A stretch of DNA of 54,298 nucleotides. Origin: Bacteroidota bacterium (GTDB lineage Bacteria > Bacteroidota > Ignavibacteria > Tepidaquicellales > Tepidaquicellaceae). The stretch spans positions 1-54,298 of the forward strand of contig JAFDZQ010000065.1 of NCBI GenBank assembly GCA_018266895.1, written 5' to 3'. Below the pieces are notes generated by a model. It ran no database searches and was not told the origin of the DNA. It saw only the letters and a list, made by a program, of their open reading frames with translations. This document shows, in pieces, positions 33,207 to 41,767 of the stretch; within the stretch, counting starts at the first letter, position 1; every line of letters begins with the position of its first letter. A program made the position numbers and the translations under genes.

Positions 33207-33419
33207 ATGTCCAAAGTATGCAGAGTTACGGGAAAAAAACCTCTTACAGGAAATAATGTATCCCACGCAAACAACAAAACTAAAAGAAGGCAGCTTCCTA
33301 ATCTGCAGAAAAAGAGAATCTGGCTTGAAGATGAAAAAAGATGGGTAACAGTAAAAATTTCCGCCGGAGGCATAAGAACACTTGACAAAGTAGGTACGAA
33401 ATCCATACTTAATGCCTGA
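33207..33419 (+). CDS. rpmB: 50S ribosomal protein L28
   Basis: A 70-residue basic ribosomal protein with the [20 protein letters not shown] start, then [15 protein letters not shown] and the typical [15 protein letters not shown] end. A good AAAGGAGA site precedes the ATG. Its last 8 bp overlap the start of the glycosyltransferase gene. Confidence 0.97.
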   Translation: MSKVCRVTGKKPLTGNNVSHANNKTKRRQLPNLQKKRIWLEDEKRWVTVKISAGGIRTLDKVGTKSILNA

Positions 33420-34161
33420 GCATTTCGGTTTTGAAAAGAAGATCAGCATCATTGTACCGACTTTAAATGAGGAAAAATATTTAGGAAGATTACTGAGTCA
33501 GTTTGATGAGAAATTAAAAAAAAACTTTGATTTAGAGTTAATAATCAGTGATGGCGGCAGTAAAGATTTAACTGTTGAAATTGCAAATAAATATGCTGAC
33601 AGGATAATTTCACATACTGAAGAAACACCTCAGAACATCTCTCAGGGAAGAAATGCTGGCGCAGATAATTCTCTGGGAGATGTTCTTATTTTTTTAAATG
33701 CTGACACCTATATTAAAGATATTGATTTTTTACTGAAAGAGTCACTGACTGAACTGTTCTTTAATGATATAACGGCAATTGCCTGTCCGATTTTTGTTTT
33801 TCCTGAAGAAGAAAAGTTTTCCGATAAAACTTTTCATTTTTTTTATAATCATTTTTCTTCCATGCTGAATAAATATTTTATGGGAATGGGAAGAGGTGAA
33901 TGTCATATTATAAGAAAAGACAAATTCCTTCAGGCAGGCGGTTATGATGAGAATCTGGCAGCAGGAGAAGATTATGAACTGTATGTCAGACTGAAGAAGA
34001 TCGGTAAACTGAAATTCAGGCATGATTTTATTGTTTATGAATCTCCGCGCAGATACAGGAAATTCGGTTACAGAAGAGTTTTCTGGGACTGGGCAAAAAA
34101 TTCAGTTTCGGTAACTCTTTTTAAAAGATCAATCTCCAAATCCTGGGAAGCGGTCAGATGA
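33412..34161 (+). CDS. Family 2 glycosyltransferase
   Basis: A 249-residue GT-A-fold enzyme that moves a sugar from a nucleotide donor. Motifs: [20 protein letters not shown] at the start, [15 protein letters not shown], a [20 protein letters not shown] stretch with the metal-binding DxD-like motif, and [19 protein letters not shown]. It is a single-domain GT2 with a C-terminal basic part and no membrane segments. It overlaps rpmB by 8 bp (33412-33419), an odd partner for a ribosomal gene, so it is probably translated by coupling. The acceptor is unknown. Confidence 0.85.
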   Translation: MPEHFGFEKKISIIVPTLNEEKYLGRLLSQFDEKLKKNFDLELIISDGGSKDLTVEIANKYADRIISHTEETPQNISQGRNAGADNSLGDVLIFLNADTYIKDIDFLLKESLTELFFNDITAIACPIFVFPEEEKFSDKTFHFFYNHFSSMLNKYFMGMGRGECHIIRKDKFLQAGGYDENLAAGEDYELYVRLKKIGKLKFRHDFIVYESPRRYRKFGYRRVFWDWAKNSVSVTLFKRSISKSWEAVR

Positions 34162-34232
34162 ACAGATTAAAATTATAAATCACAGCTTCAAATAACATAG
34201 ACCGGATAAATTTGAAATGTTAATAATTTGAA

Positions 34233-35375
34233 ATGAGCGGAAACGGTTTTTTTAATGTTCTTTCCAATAATAAAGAAAACATAAAAGCGAGAACAGGTTT
34301 GCTCAGGACCGGGCATTCGGAAATTGAAACTCCCGTATTTATGCCTGTCGGCACACTTGGTACGGTAAAAGCTGTTCAGCAGAGAGAACTTCACGAATTT
34401 GACACAGAGATTATTCTGGGTAATACTTATCATCTGTTCCTGAGACCTGGAATGGAAGTTATGGAAAATGCAGGAGGTCTTCACAGGTTTATGAACTGGA
34501 GCAAGAGCATTCTGACTGACAGCGGCGGATTTCAGATATTCAGTTTATCCAAGCTGAAAAAAATCAGTGAAGACGGAGTTGAGTTTTCTTCCCATCTTAA
34601 CGGTGATAAATATTTTTTTACTCCTGAAAAAGTAATTGATATTCAGAGGATCATCGGTTCTGATATAATGATGCCTCTTGATGAATGTCTGCCTTATCCG
34701 AGCGAAAGGAAAGCGGTTGAAAAATCAATTTCCCTTACTTCAAAATGGGAGAAAAGATGCCTTGATCACTTTAAGAATTCAGAAGACAGATACGGTTTCA
34801 ATCAGAAACTGTTTTCAATTAATCAGGGGAGCACTTTTCCGGATCTGAGAAAAAGAAGCATTGATGAGCTGACCGCGCTTGATTTTGACGGGCATGCTAT
34901 AGGCGGATTAGCAGTAGGGGAGGAAAATGAACTGATGTATGAACTTGTTGATATTTCAACTTCAGTTCTTCCGGAAAATAAGCCAAGGTATCTGATGGGT
35001 GTTGGAACACCGGTAGATTTGCTGGAATGCGTTGAAAGAGGGATTGATATGTTTGATTGTGTAATGCCGACACGAAATGCCCGTCACGGGAAAATTTTCA
35101 CAACTACCGGAGAAGTAAATATAAAAAGCGCCAGATATAAAAATGATTTCAATACTCCTGATGAAGAATGCAGGACATATACTTCAATGAATTTTTCTCT
35201 GGCTTATTTAAGACATCTTTTTATATCAAATGAAATACTCGGATTACAGCTTGCTTCGGTTCATAATACCGGATTTTATCTTAATCTGATGAAGAACATA
35301 AGAAATGCAATCTCAACGAATACTTTTAAAAGTTTTAAAAATAATTTTTTAAATAAATATTTTTCAAATATATAA
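34233..35375 (+). CDS. tgt: tRNA-guanine transglycosylase lacking two zinc cysteines
   Basis: Exchanges guanine 34 in certain tRNAs for preQ1 (or queuine). The 380-residue protein has all catalytic parts: the ILTDSGGFQIFSL stretch with Asp96, DECLPYP, GGLAVGE, and the nucleophile Asp275 in DMFDCVMPTRNARHGK. The zinc site is broken. The usual CxCxxC reads CRTYTS, with Cys313 present but Thr315 and Ser318 in place of the second and third Cys; the fourth ligand, His344 in SVHNTGFY, is kept. The offset of 11 against E. coli (302, 304, 307, 333) fits all four positions. Without zinc the fold might still be stable, or another metal or ligand may be used. queC lies elsewhere in the window. Confidence 0.93.
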   Translation: MSGNGFFNVLSNNKENIKARTGLLRTGHSEIETPVFMPVGTLGTVKAVQQRELHEFDTEIILGNTYHLFLRPGMEVMENAGGLHRFMNWSKSILTDSGGFQIFSLSKLKKISEDGVEFSSHLNGDKYFFTPEKVIDIQRIIGSDIMMPLDECLPYPSERKAVEKSISLTSKWEKRCLDHFKNSEDRYGFNQKLFSINQGSTFPDLRKRSIDELTALDFDGHAIGGLAVGEENELMYELVDISTSVLPENKPRYLMGVGTPVDLLECVERGIDMFDCVMPTRNARHGKIFTTTGEVNIKSARYKNDFNTPDEECRTYTSMNFSLAYLRHLFISNEILGLQLASVHNTGFYLNLMKNIRNAISTNTFKSFKNNFLNKYFSNI

Positions 35376-35407
35376 ATAATGTTAACAACCCGAAAGGAAA
35401 TCATAAA

Positions 35408-35755
35408 ATGAAAGAAATATCAGTCCCAATATTACTGCAGCAGGCACCCGGAGGGATGGAATCAATTTTGTCATCCATAGTACCTTTTTTACTGATAATA
35501 GTAATTTTCTATTTCTTAATACTAAGGCCGCAGCAAAAGAGGCAGAAGGAAAGATTAGCACTTCTTGAATCCCTTAAAAAAGGGGATAAGGTCATTACAG
35601 CAGGAGGAGTATACGGAACAGTTGAAGGTATTGAGGACAAGACAATTCTTGTAAAAGTAGCAGACAATGTAAAACTCAAAATGGAAAGATCGTCCGTTTC
35701 AACCATAATTGGAGTAACAGACAAAGAGCCGGAAAAAAAATCTTTGCTGGGATAA
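35408..35755 (+). CDS. yajC: Preprotein translocase accessory subunit YajC
   Basis: Small single-pass membrane protein (115 residues) that joins SecDF in the Sec translocon. The membrane segment at about 16-36 is followed by the hallmark LRPQQKRQKE and GDKVITAGGVYGTVEGIEDKTILVKVADNVKLKMERSSV. The secDF genes that usually follow are absent here; ribBA follows instead. tgt-yajC is a common pair. Confidence 0.95.
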   Translation: MKEISVPILLQQAPGGMESILSSIVPFLLIIVIFYFLILRPQQKRQKERLALLESLKKGDKVITAGGVYGTVEGIEDKTILVKVADNVKLKMERSSVSTIIGVTDKEPEKKSLLG

Positions 35756-35791
35756 CAAATATTTGATACAAAGACTGTAAATGAAAAGCAA

Positions 35792-37072
35792 ATGATGAAT
35801 AATCTGAAAATTAAAAACAGAAAAAAACACAGTTTAAGTACAATAGAGTCTGCAATAAGTGATTTTAAAAAAGGAAAGATCATTATTGTTGTTGATGACG
35901 AGGACAGGGAAAATGAAGGCGATATGATTTTTTCTGCACAGAAGTCAACTCCTGAACTTGTGAATTTTCTTTCGAAATACGGAAGAGGTCTGATTTGCGT
36001 ACCAATGGAGGATGACAGACTTAATGAACTTTCACTCGGCCTGATGACTGTCAACAATACTTCTTTGCATGAAACGGCTTTTACTGTTAGTGTTGATTTA
36101 AGGCACGGAACTACAACGGGTATTTCGGCTTCAGACAGAAATAAAACAATACACGCTCTTATAAACAGAAAAACTCTGCCTGAAGATCTTGGTAAACCCG
36201 GGCATATTTTTCCTTTAAGATCTGCTCCGGGAGGAGTTCTGAGAAGAGCAGGTCATACGGAAGCTACCGTTGACCTTGCGAAACTGGCAGGGCATTTTCC
36301 CGCCGGGGTCTTGTGTGAAATTATGAAAGAAAACGGAGAGATGGCGAGACTTCCGGATCTTTTTGAAATTGCCGAAAGGTTTGACATGAAAATTATTTCA
36401 ATCAAAGATCTTATTCATTACAGACTGGAAAGAGAGAAGCTGATAGAAAATCTTGTTGATACAGGTCTGCCGAGTGAATTCGGAAATTTTAAAATACACC
36501 TGTATAAAAGTTTTGTTGATCAGAAAGAACATATTGCTATCGTAAAAGGTAAAATTAATTCCAAGGAACCTGTGCTTGTAAGAGTGCATTCGGAATGTCT
36601 GACGGGAGACGTATTCGGTTCATTAAGATGCGACTGCAGGGCTCAGTTACACGAATCTCTTAGAATGATCGAAGAGAACGAAAACGGAGTCGTGCTTTAT
36701 ATGCGTCAGGAAGGCAGAGGAATAGGTCTTCATAATAAGCTCAAGGCATACCGTCTTCAGGACAGGGGAAGAGATACTGTACAGGCGAACATAGAACTCG
36801 GATTCAAACCCGATCTGAGAGATTACGGTATCGGAGCTCAGATATTAAGAGATCTCGGAATCAGAAAAATGAGACTTATGACAAATAATCCGAAAAAGAT
36901 AATCGGACTGAATGCATACGGACTTGAGATAGTTGAAAGGGTGCCAATTGAAATTCAGGCAAATCCCGATAATAAAAATTACCTGAAAACAAAAAGAGAT
37001 AAATTAGGACATTTGATTTTGCTGAATACAGCAGAATTAAAAGTAAATAAAAATAAAACTGTTAAAAAATAA
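35792..37072 (+). CDS. ribBA: Bifunctional DHBP synthase / GTP cyclohydrolase II
   Basis: Two steps of riboflavin synthesis in one 426-residue chain. The RibB half (residues about 15-215) has [18 protein letters not shown] and [13 protein letters not shown]. The RibA half (about 220-415) has [20 protein letters not shown] with the zinc cysteines, [18 protein letters not shown], and [20 protein letters not shown]. All visible key residues of both halves are intact. It lies between yajC and greA. No FMN riboswitch was recognised in the 36-bp gap upstream. Confidence 0.96.
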   Translation: MMNNLKIKNRKKHSLSTIESAISDFKKGKIIIVVDDEDRENEGDMIFSAQKSTPELVNFLSKYGRGLICVPMEDDRLNELSLGLMTVNNTSLHETAFTVSVDLRHGTTTGISASDRNKTIHALINRKTLPEDLGKPGHIFPLRSAPGGVLRRAGHTEATVDLAKLAGHFPAGVLCEIMKENGEMARLPDLFEIAERFDMKIISIKDLIHYRLEREKLIENLVDTGLPSEFGNFKIHLYKSFVDQKEHIAIVKGKINSKEPVLVRVHSECLTGDVFGSLRCDCRAQLHESLRMIEENENGVVLYMRQEGRGIGLHNKLKAYRLQDRGRDTVQANIELGFKPDLRDYGIGAQILRDLGIRKMRLMTNNPKKIIGLNAYGLEIVERVPIEIQANPDNKNYLKTKRDKLGHLILLNTAELKVNKNKTVKK

Positions 37073-37079
37073 ACATACA

Positions 37080-37565
37080 ATGAAACCTTCAGATGTAGTA
37101 TACTTAACAAAGTCGAGACTGGTTGAGCTTGAAAATGAGTTAATAGTGCTTAAAACCGTAGGAAGAAAATACATAGCGGAGAAAATCGCCGAAGCAAGAG
37201 CGCACGGGGATTTAAGCGAAAATGCTGAATATGATGCCGCCAAAGAAGCGCAGGGACATCATGAAATGAAAATCAATAAGCTTGAGACAATGCTTTCAAG
37301 AGTAAAAATTATTTCACCCGATGATATGCCTGCAAATGAAATTTATATACTTTCAGTTGTAAAAGTTCTCGATCTGAATCTGAAGGAAGAGATAACATTT
37401 TCTCTTGTGTCTCCTGAAGAAGCAGATTTTGAGCAGGATAAGATTTCAGTTACTTCACCTATCGGAAAATCTTTACTGGGAAAAAAGAAAAATGAGATTG
37501 TTGAAATTGAAGTGCCAGCAGGATTAATGAAATATAAAATACTGGATATTTCTAAAATAGTTTAA
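37080..37565 (+). CDS. greA: Transcription elongation factor GreA
   Basis: Rescues backtracked RNA polymerase. The 161-residue protein has the N-terminal coiled coil with the acidic tip in ARAHGDLSENAEYDAAKEAQ, which inserts into the secondary channel. The C-terminal domain has TFSLVSPEEAD and SVTSPIGKSLLGKKKNEIVEI. It starts 7 bp after ribBA and ends 3 bp before the MCE gene, so it is cotranscribed with both. Confidence 0.95.
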   Translation: MKPSDVVYLTKSRLVELENELIVLKTVGRKYIAEKIAEARAHGDLSENAEYDAAKEAQGHHEMKINKLETMLSRVKIISPDDMPANEIYILSVVKVLDLNLKEEITFSLVSPEEADFEQDKISVTSPIGKSLLGKKKNEIVEIEVPAGLMKYKILDISKIV

Positions 37566-37568
37566 CCT

Positions 37569-38480
37569 ATGGATAATAAAAAATTTGCCGAATTCAAGGT
37601 TGGTTTATTTGTCTTTGTTGCCATAATTGTGGTCCTGATGACTATTTTCTGGGCTAAGGGATTTTCCTTAAGTCTTTCGGAGCAAACTTATGATGTGTAT
37701 TTCCCGAAGGTTAGCGGAATAAATGAAGGTGATCAGGTCAGTGTTAACGGTGTAAAGAAAGGTAAAATTGATAAAATTGAACTTGCAGGCGATTCAGTAA
37801 AGATTAGATTTAACATTGATAAAAATATAAAACTGAGAAATGATTACAATATTTATATCGCGACTACCGAATTAACAGGCGGAAAAGTGCTTTATGTGGA
37901 ACCCGGAAAAAGCTCTGCTGAAGTAGATCCGGATCAGGCTCTGCACGGGACTCCCGGTGCAGATTTTTCTACGCTGATGAATTCCGTACAGGATATAACC
38001 GACAATGTGAAAACACTTCTGGGAGAATTTAAAAAATCAAATGATAATCTGAATGATGTGCTTGCAAATGTTAACGACATTGTAGGAGACGGCAACATGA
38101 AAAACAATCTGAAGACTACACTGTCAAATCTCTCTGTATCTTCACAGAATCTAAATCAGCTGGTCAATGAAAGCAGAAACGGTATTTCCGGACTAACAAG
38201 CAGACTCGGTAAGACAGTTGATAATGTGGATATTGTTATTGGTGATAACAGCAAGGAGCTTAAAAATACTCTGACTGAAATTCAGACCCTGACTACATCG
38301 GTAGATACTCTTGTGGCAAACCTGAATCTGGTAGTGTTGGATATAAATAATAAAAACAAAGGGATTGGCAAGTTTATTTCCGACGATAAATTCTTTGAAA
38401 AAATAAATACTACTCTTTCAGAAATTGAAAAATTAACAAGGAACATAAGAACCAAAGGAGTCAAATTAAATATTTTTTAA
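37569..38480 (+). CDS. Second MCE family (MlaD-like) protein, orphan
   Basis: A 303-residue lipid-transport protein with one membrane anchor (residues about 8-27) and one MCE domain (about 38-120; YDVYFPKVSGINEGDQVSVN, then VKKGKIDKIEL). A helical tail rich in Asn, Leu and Ser follows. It is a paralogue of the 7293-8360 protein but is shorter, lacking the C-terminal coiled coil. No permease or ATPase gene is nearby. It starts 3 bp after greA and is the last gene of the run, with a terminator behind it. It may share the MlaEF pair of the first operon, or act with another set. Confidence 0.87.
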   Translation: MDNKKFAEFKVGLFVFVAIIVVLMTIFWAKGFSLSLSEQTYDVYFPKVSGINEGDQVSVNGVKKGKIDKIELAGDSVKIRFNIDKNIKLRNDYNIYIATTELTGGKVLYVEPGKSSAEVDPDQALHGTPGADFSTLMNSVQDITDNVKTLLGEFKKSNDNLNDVLANVNDIVGDGNMKNNLKTTLSNLSVSSQNLNQLVNESRNGISGLTSRLGKTVDNVDIVIGDNSKELKNTLTEIQTLTTSVDTLVANLNLVVLDINNKNKGIGKFISDDKFFEKINTTLSEIEKLTRNIRTKGVKLNIF

Positions 38481-38501
38481 AGAAATTTTCTGCAGTAAAT
38501 A

Positions 38502-38541
38502 AAAAAAGGTATAATTTCATTCAAGAGATTATACCTTTTTT
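38502..38541. terminator. Bidirectional terminator
   Basis: AAAAAAGGTATAAT (38502-38515) pairs with ATTATACCTTTTTT (38528-38541), a 14-bp stem with a 12-base loop and poly-A/poly-T ends. It lies between the converging MCE and PorQ-like genes. Confidence 0.85.
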
Positions 38542-38559
38542 GCAATAAAAATTTTAAAG

Positions 38560-39516
38560 CTATTTCCAGTTAAAGCCCAGATCAATTCTGTGTGTCGCTC
38601 CGACTTTGCCCAATGAGTTAAAAGCATAGTCTACGGAATATTTTTCAAGAATCCTCATTCCCAGACCGGCCGAAAATCCGGCTATCCCAAGCGAACTTCC
38701 TGTTTTAAGATCCTGTCTCTGGCTGTTGTTGTAACCTATCCTGAATCTTACATTATCGCTGAAATCAAATTCCCCTCCGACAGATAAATTTTTAAACCTT
38801 TCAAAGAAATTATCCTGATCCTTAGTCATATCGTTTAATTCGAAGTGTACTCTAAGCGGAAGATGTTCAAGTTTTTTACTTATTCCGAACCGAAGCTCAA
38901 GGGGGAGATTTTCCTTTGTAGTATTATATTCGGAAAGCTGAACGCCGGCATTAAGCAGACTTAAGCCAAAATTCCACTGCGTAGCAGGTATTGTGTACAG
39001 CAAGCCAAAATCTAAAGCAAGCGCCGAAGATGAAAACTCATCTATTCCTGAATAAATGAACTTGGCATTCACTCCGTAATGAATATTATTATTGTAAATA
39101 TTTGAGTAGCCGAGTGATAATGCAATTTCATTTGCTGAAAATGTTCCCAGAGGATTCGACTGCTCGTCAAATTTCTCAAAGCTTCCGTAATTTATGAAAC
39201 GAATTCCTCCGCCGATATAACCGGAATTCTTAAATTTCTGACCATAAGAAATGTTTCCTGAATTTATGTCAAGGAGATATTTAAAGAAACCAACGGATGC
39301 CTGACGGTTTTGAAGTGTTGAGAGTGCTGCAGGATTATAAAAAATAGAATTCACATCATTTGTACTCGATGTGAAGCTGCCCCCCAAAGCAGATGCTCTT
39401 GCGCCAACGTCAAGCTTAAGAAAGTCGAATGTTGTATTGCTCTGAGGATAGACAAAAGCACTTGTTAACATTATTGAAAGAACAAATATAAGCGGAACGA
39501 TTTTAATTTTACTCAT
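38560..39516 (-). CDS. porQ: Type IX secretion system PorQ-like outer-membrane protein
   Basis: A 318-residue exported beta-barrel protein of the PorV/PorQ family. A signal peptide covers residues 1-25 (ends near YPQ). The mature start TFDFLKLDVGARASALGGSF and the NSIFYNPAALSTL segment are family hallmarks. ISYGQKF, GTFSANEIALSLGYS and the C-terminal FRIGYNNSQRQDL and GIAGFSAGLGMRI fit PorQ better than PorV. PorQ binds at the outer membrane in the attachment or processing complex. It stands alone between the MCE terminator and the acylphosphatase group. Confidence 0.8.
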   Translation of the reverse strand: MSKIKIVPLIFVLSIMLTSAFVYPQSNTTFDFLKLDVGARASALGGSFTSSTNDVNSIFYNPAALSTLQNRQASVGFFKYLLDINSGNISYGQKFKNSGYIGGGIRFINYGSFEKFDEQSNPLGTFSANEIALSLGYSNIYNNNIHYGVNAKFIYSGIDEFSSSALALDFGLLYTIPATQWNFGLSLLNAGVQLSEYNTTKENLPLELRFGISKKLEHLPLRVHFELNDMTKDQDNFFERFKNLSVGGEFDFSDNVRFRIGYNNSQRQDLKTGSSLGIAGFSAGLGMRILEKYSVDYAFNSLGKVGATHRIDLGFNWK

Positions 39517-39719
39517 TATTGAATTATTAAGTTATTGTTAACCAATAACCATTATTCATGTTTTCTGATTTTTATAAATTATGAATTTTGTTTCCTGACA
39601 ATAATAAAACTTTAACGGTTTATAATCAATTGCATTTTTCAACTTTGCAAAAACTCAAAATATTTTTACAATACATTGACTCAATGAATCCTGAATTCAC
39701 TGAAACTGTCCGTGTTTTG

Positions 39720-39950
39720 CTATTCTTCAACTATAACAGATTTTACATACGCTCCGTCAGGTCCTGTTTTAAGTTCTTTTATGAAATCCGTGAGAAGATT
39801 CTGATTTCCCTCAGCTTCCAGTTCTACGTCTCCGTTGAACAGATTTCTTACAAAGCCTTTAATTCCGTATTCTGCTGCTTTTCTTTTGCAGTAGTAACGG
39901 TATCCGACTCCCTGAACCATCCCTTTTACCAGAATTCTATATTTCTTCAT
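39720..39950 (-). CDS. acyP: Acylphosphatase
   Basis: A 76-residue enzyme that hydrolyses acyl phosphates. It has the phosphate-binding MVQGVGYRYYCKRKA with the catalytic Arg, and the catalytic Asn in GFVRNLFNGDVELEAEG. The start overlaps the end of the DMT transporter gene by 14 bp, so it is the last gene of the GT-C/UbiA/DMT operon. The 200-bp gap to porQ shows nothing else. Confidence 0.92.
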   Translation of the reverse strand: MKKYRILVKGMVQGVGYRYYCKRKAAEYGIKGFVRNLFNGDVELEAEGNQNLLTDFIKELKTGPDGAYVKSVIVEE

Positions 39951-40872
39951 GAGATTTCAGTTTTAATTTAAAATAGGAATAAAATTCAGATATAAAAAGC
40001 CCGGCAAGCATAATGATAATACCGGCTGTCTGATTTTTATTAAAAATTTCATTAAGGAGGAAAAATGAGAAGACTGCCGCAAATACAGATTCCATGCTGT
40101 ATATAATCCCGGCTCTTACAGGCGTGGTCTCAGACTGATACTTTGTCATAAGGACAATGCAGATGAAAGTTGAAAATAATGAGTTGTACAATAATGAAAC
40201 AGCTAAAACGGAATTCAGATTAATGAATAATGTATGTGTTAATATCACTTCATAATATATCATAAATACAAAGTGCAGTATTACCATTGCCAGGAATTGT
40301 CCGAACAATAAATAAAGATAACCTGTAATCCTCGAATATTTATCAAGATAAACCACATGAAAAGCAAAAAAGACAGCGCAGAAAAAAGTAAGAATATCCC
40401 CGGTCCCCGGAGTTTTGAAATAAGCATCAGTTAAAATATACAAACCGGTCATAACGATTAGAACACCGGCTATGTTTTCTGCTTTTGGTTTTTTATTCAG
40501 AATAAAATATTGAACAAATGGAATTATTATAAGACTGATACCGGTAATAAAAGCAGACTTTGATGCTGTTGTGTATTTTAATCCGATAGTCTGAAAGGCA
40601 AATCCGGCAAACAGAAAAAGCCCGAGTATTAAACCGTATTTCCATTCTCTGAATCTGGAAAATTCAATTTTATTCCTGTAAACAAGAGTGAAAATAATTA
40701 ATGTTATAAAAAATCTTATAAAATTATAAAGTACAGGAGAAGAATGATCCAGGGAAATTTTTATCAGTGGAAAAGACAAACCCCACATGCAGGTAATAAT
40801 AAATAATATCAGTTCTGCCTTGTAGGTTTTAAGATAATTATCTTTTGAAATAAAAGTATTTTTAGAATTCAA
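39937..40872 (-). CDS. EamA/DMT family transporter
   Basis: A 311-residue inner-membrane protein with ten predicted membrane segments in two EamA repeats. The first repeat begins ELILFIITCMWGLSFPLIKI, and has FAFQTIGLKYTTASKSAFI; the second has YSMESVFAAVFSFFLLNEI. The substrate is unknown. It lies 4 bp after the DPPR synthase-like gene and overlaps acyP, so a lipid-linked sugar flippase role can be imagined but is not supported by sequence. Confidence 0.85.
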   Translation of the reverse strand: MNSKNTFISKDNYLKTYKAELILFIITCMWGLSFPLIKISLDHSSPVLYNFIRFFITLIIFTLVYRNKIEFSRFREWKYGLILGLFLFAGFAFQTIGLKYTTASKSAFITGISLIIIPFVQYFILNKKPKAENIAGVLIVMTGLYILTDAYFKTPGTGDILTFFCAVFFAFHVVYLDKYSRITGYLYLLFGQFLAMVILHFVFMIYYEVILTHTLFINLNSVLAVSLLYNSLFSTFICIVLMTKYQSETTPVRAGIIYSMESVFAAVFSFFLLNEIFNKNQTAGIIIMLAGLFISEFYSYFKLKLKSHEEI

Positions 40873-40876
40873 TTAT

Positions 40877-41767
40877 TCAGAAACCGAATTTTTCTTTGTA
40901 AATAATGACAGCGCATGCCAGAAGCCATAAAAGGGAATTGATTATTATCGGAATATCCTTGGTAACAATCTGAGTGGGACTTTCTCCGAGATTTTTCTGG
41001 TGAAGGAGATAAAGATATCTGAAAATACCGTATAAAACAAAAGGAGTTGTATAAATCAGTTTGTCAGAATGAAAAGCGTTTATGGCTTTTTCTGAGACGG
41101 TGTACAGAGCATACGAAATTATAGTTCCGGTCGCTGCTATAGTATTAAGCTGATCCACAAAAACCACATCATAATCACTAAGGACTTTCCTTTGTTTTTC
41201 GAGATTATCCTGATTTGGTCCGGAGAGTTCTGCTCTGCGCTTTGAAATTCCGAGGAAAAGGGAAATAAATATAGTCGTTATGATCATCCAGCTTGAGACG
41301 CTGACATCTATAGCAACTGCTCCTGCAATTACTCTGAGTATGAATCCAATGGAAATGGAAAATACATCAAGCAGCACCACATTCTTAATTTTGAAAGAGT
41401 ATAACAGATTATTAACAAGATAAGCGGATATTGCAATTAAAAACAAAAAGGGAAGCATTGAAGACAGAACTGCAGTAAGGGCTATGAGAATTACAAAAAG
41501 AATTTTTGCCTGACTTACAGATATATAACCTGCGGCAATTGGTCTGTAGCGCTTTTTTTTATGGACTCTGTCTGATTCCACATCAATGATATCATTCAGG
41601 ACATACACACTGCTTGATACGCAGCAGAAAGCAGCAAACGCGAGAATGTTTACAAGCAGCATCGGCAGATCCATAAGCTTACCTGCAAAAAGAATTGGAG
41701 CGAATACGAACAGGTTTTTTACCCATTGTTTCGGCCTGATAAGCTCAAAATACCGTATTATTTTCAA
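40877..41767 (-). CDS. UbiA-family decaprenyl-phosphate phosphoribosyltransferase-like protein
   Basis: A 296-residue membrane prenyltransferase with about eight segments. The start IRPKQWVKNLFVFAPI and the Asp-rich motif LNDIIDVESDRVHKKKRY then RPIAAG match DPPR synthase, which joins PRPP to a polyprenyl phosphate as the first step to decaprenyl-phosphoryl arabinose. The second UbiA Asp motif is less typical. It overlaps the GT-C gene by 4 bp. In Mycobacterium tuberculosis ubiA (Rv3806c) lies next to the arabinosyltransferase aftB, which resembles this pairing. The later epimerase genes dprE1 and dprE2 are not in the window. Confidence 0.85.
   Translation of the reverse strand: MKIIRYFELIRPKQWVKNLFVFAPILFAGKLMDLPMLLVNILAFAAFCCVSSSVYVLNDIIDVESDRVHKKKRYRPIAAGYISVSQAKILFVILIALTAVLSSMLPFLFLIAISAYLVNNLLYSFKIKNVVLLDVFSISIGFILRVIAGAVAIDVSVSSWMIITTIFISLFLGISKRRAELSGPNQDNLEKQRKVLSDYDVVFVDQLNTIAATGTIISYALYTVSEKAINAFHSDKLIYTTPFVLYGIFRYLYLLHQKNLGESPTQIVTKDIPIIINSLLWLLACAVIIYKEKFGF

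Noticed and set aside
39588-39971. 127-codon plus-strand frame antisense to acylphosphatase
   Set aside because: It covers the acylphosphatase gene on the opposite strand. The acylphosphatase motifs are clear.
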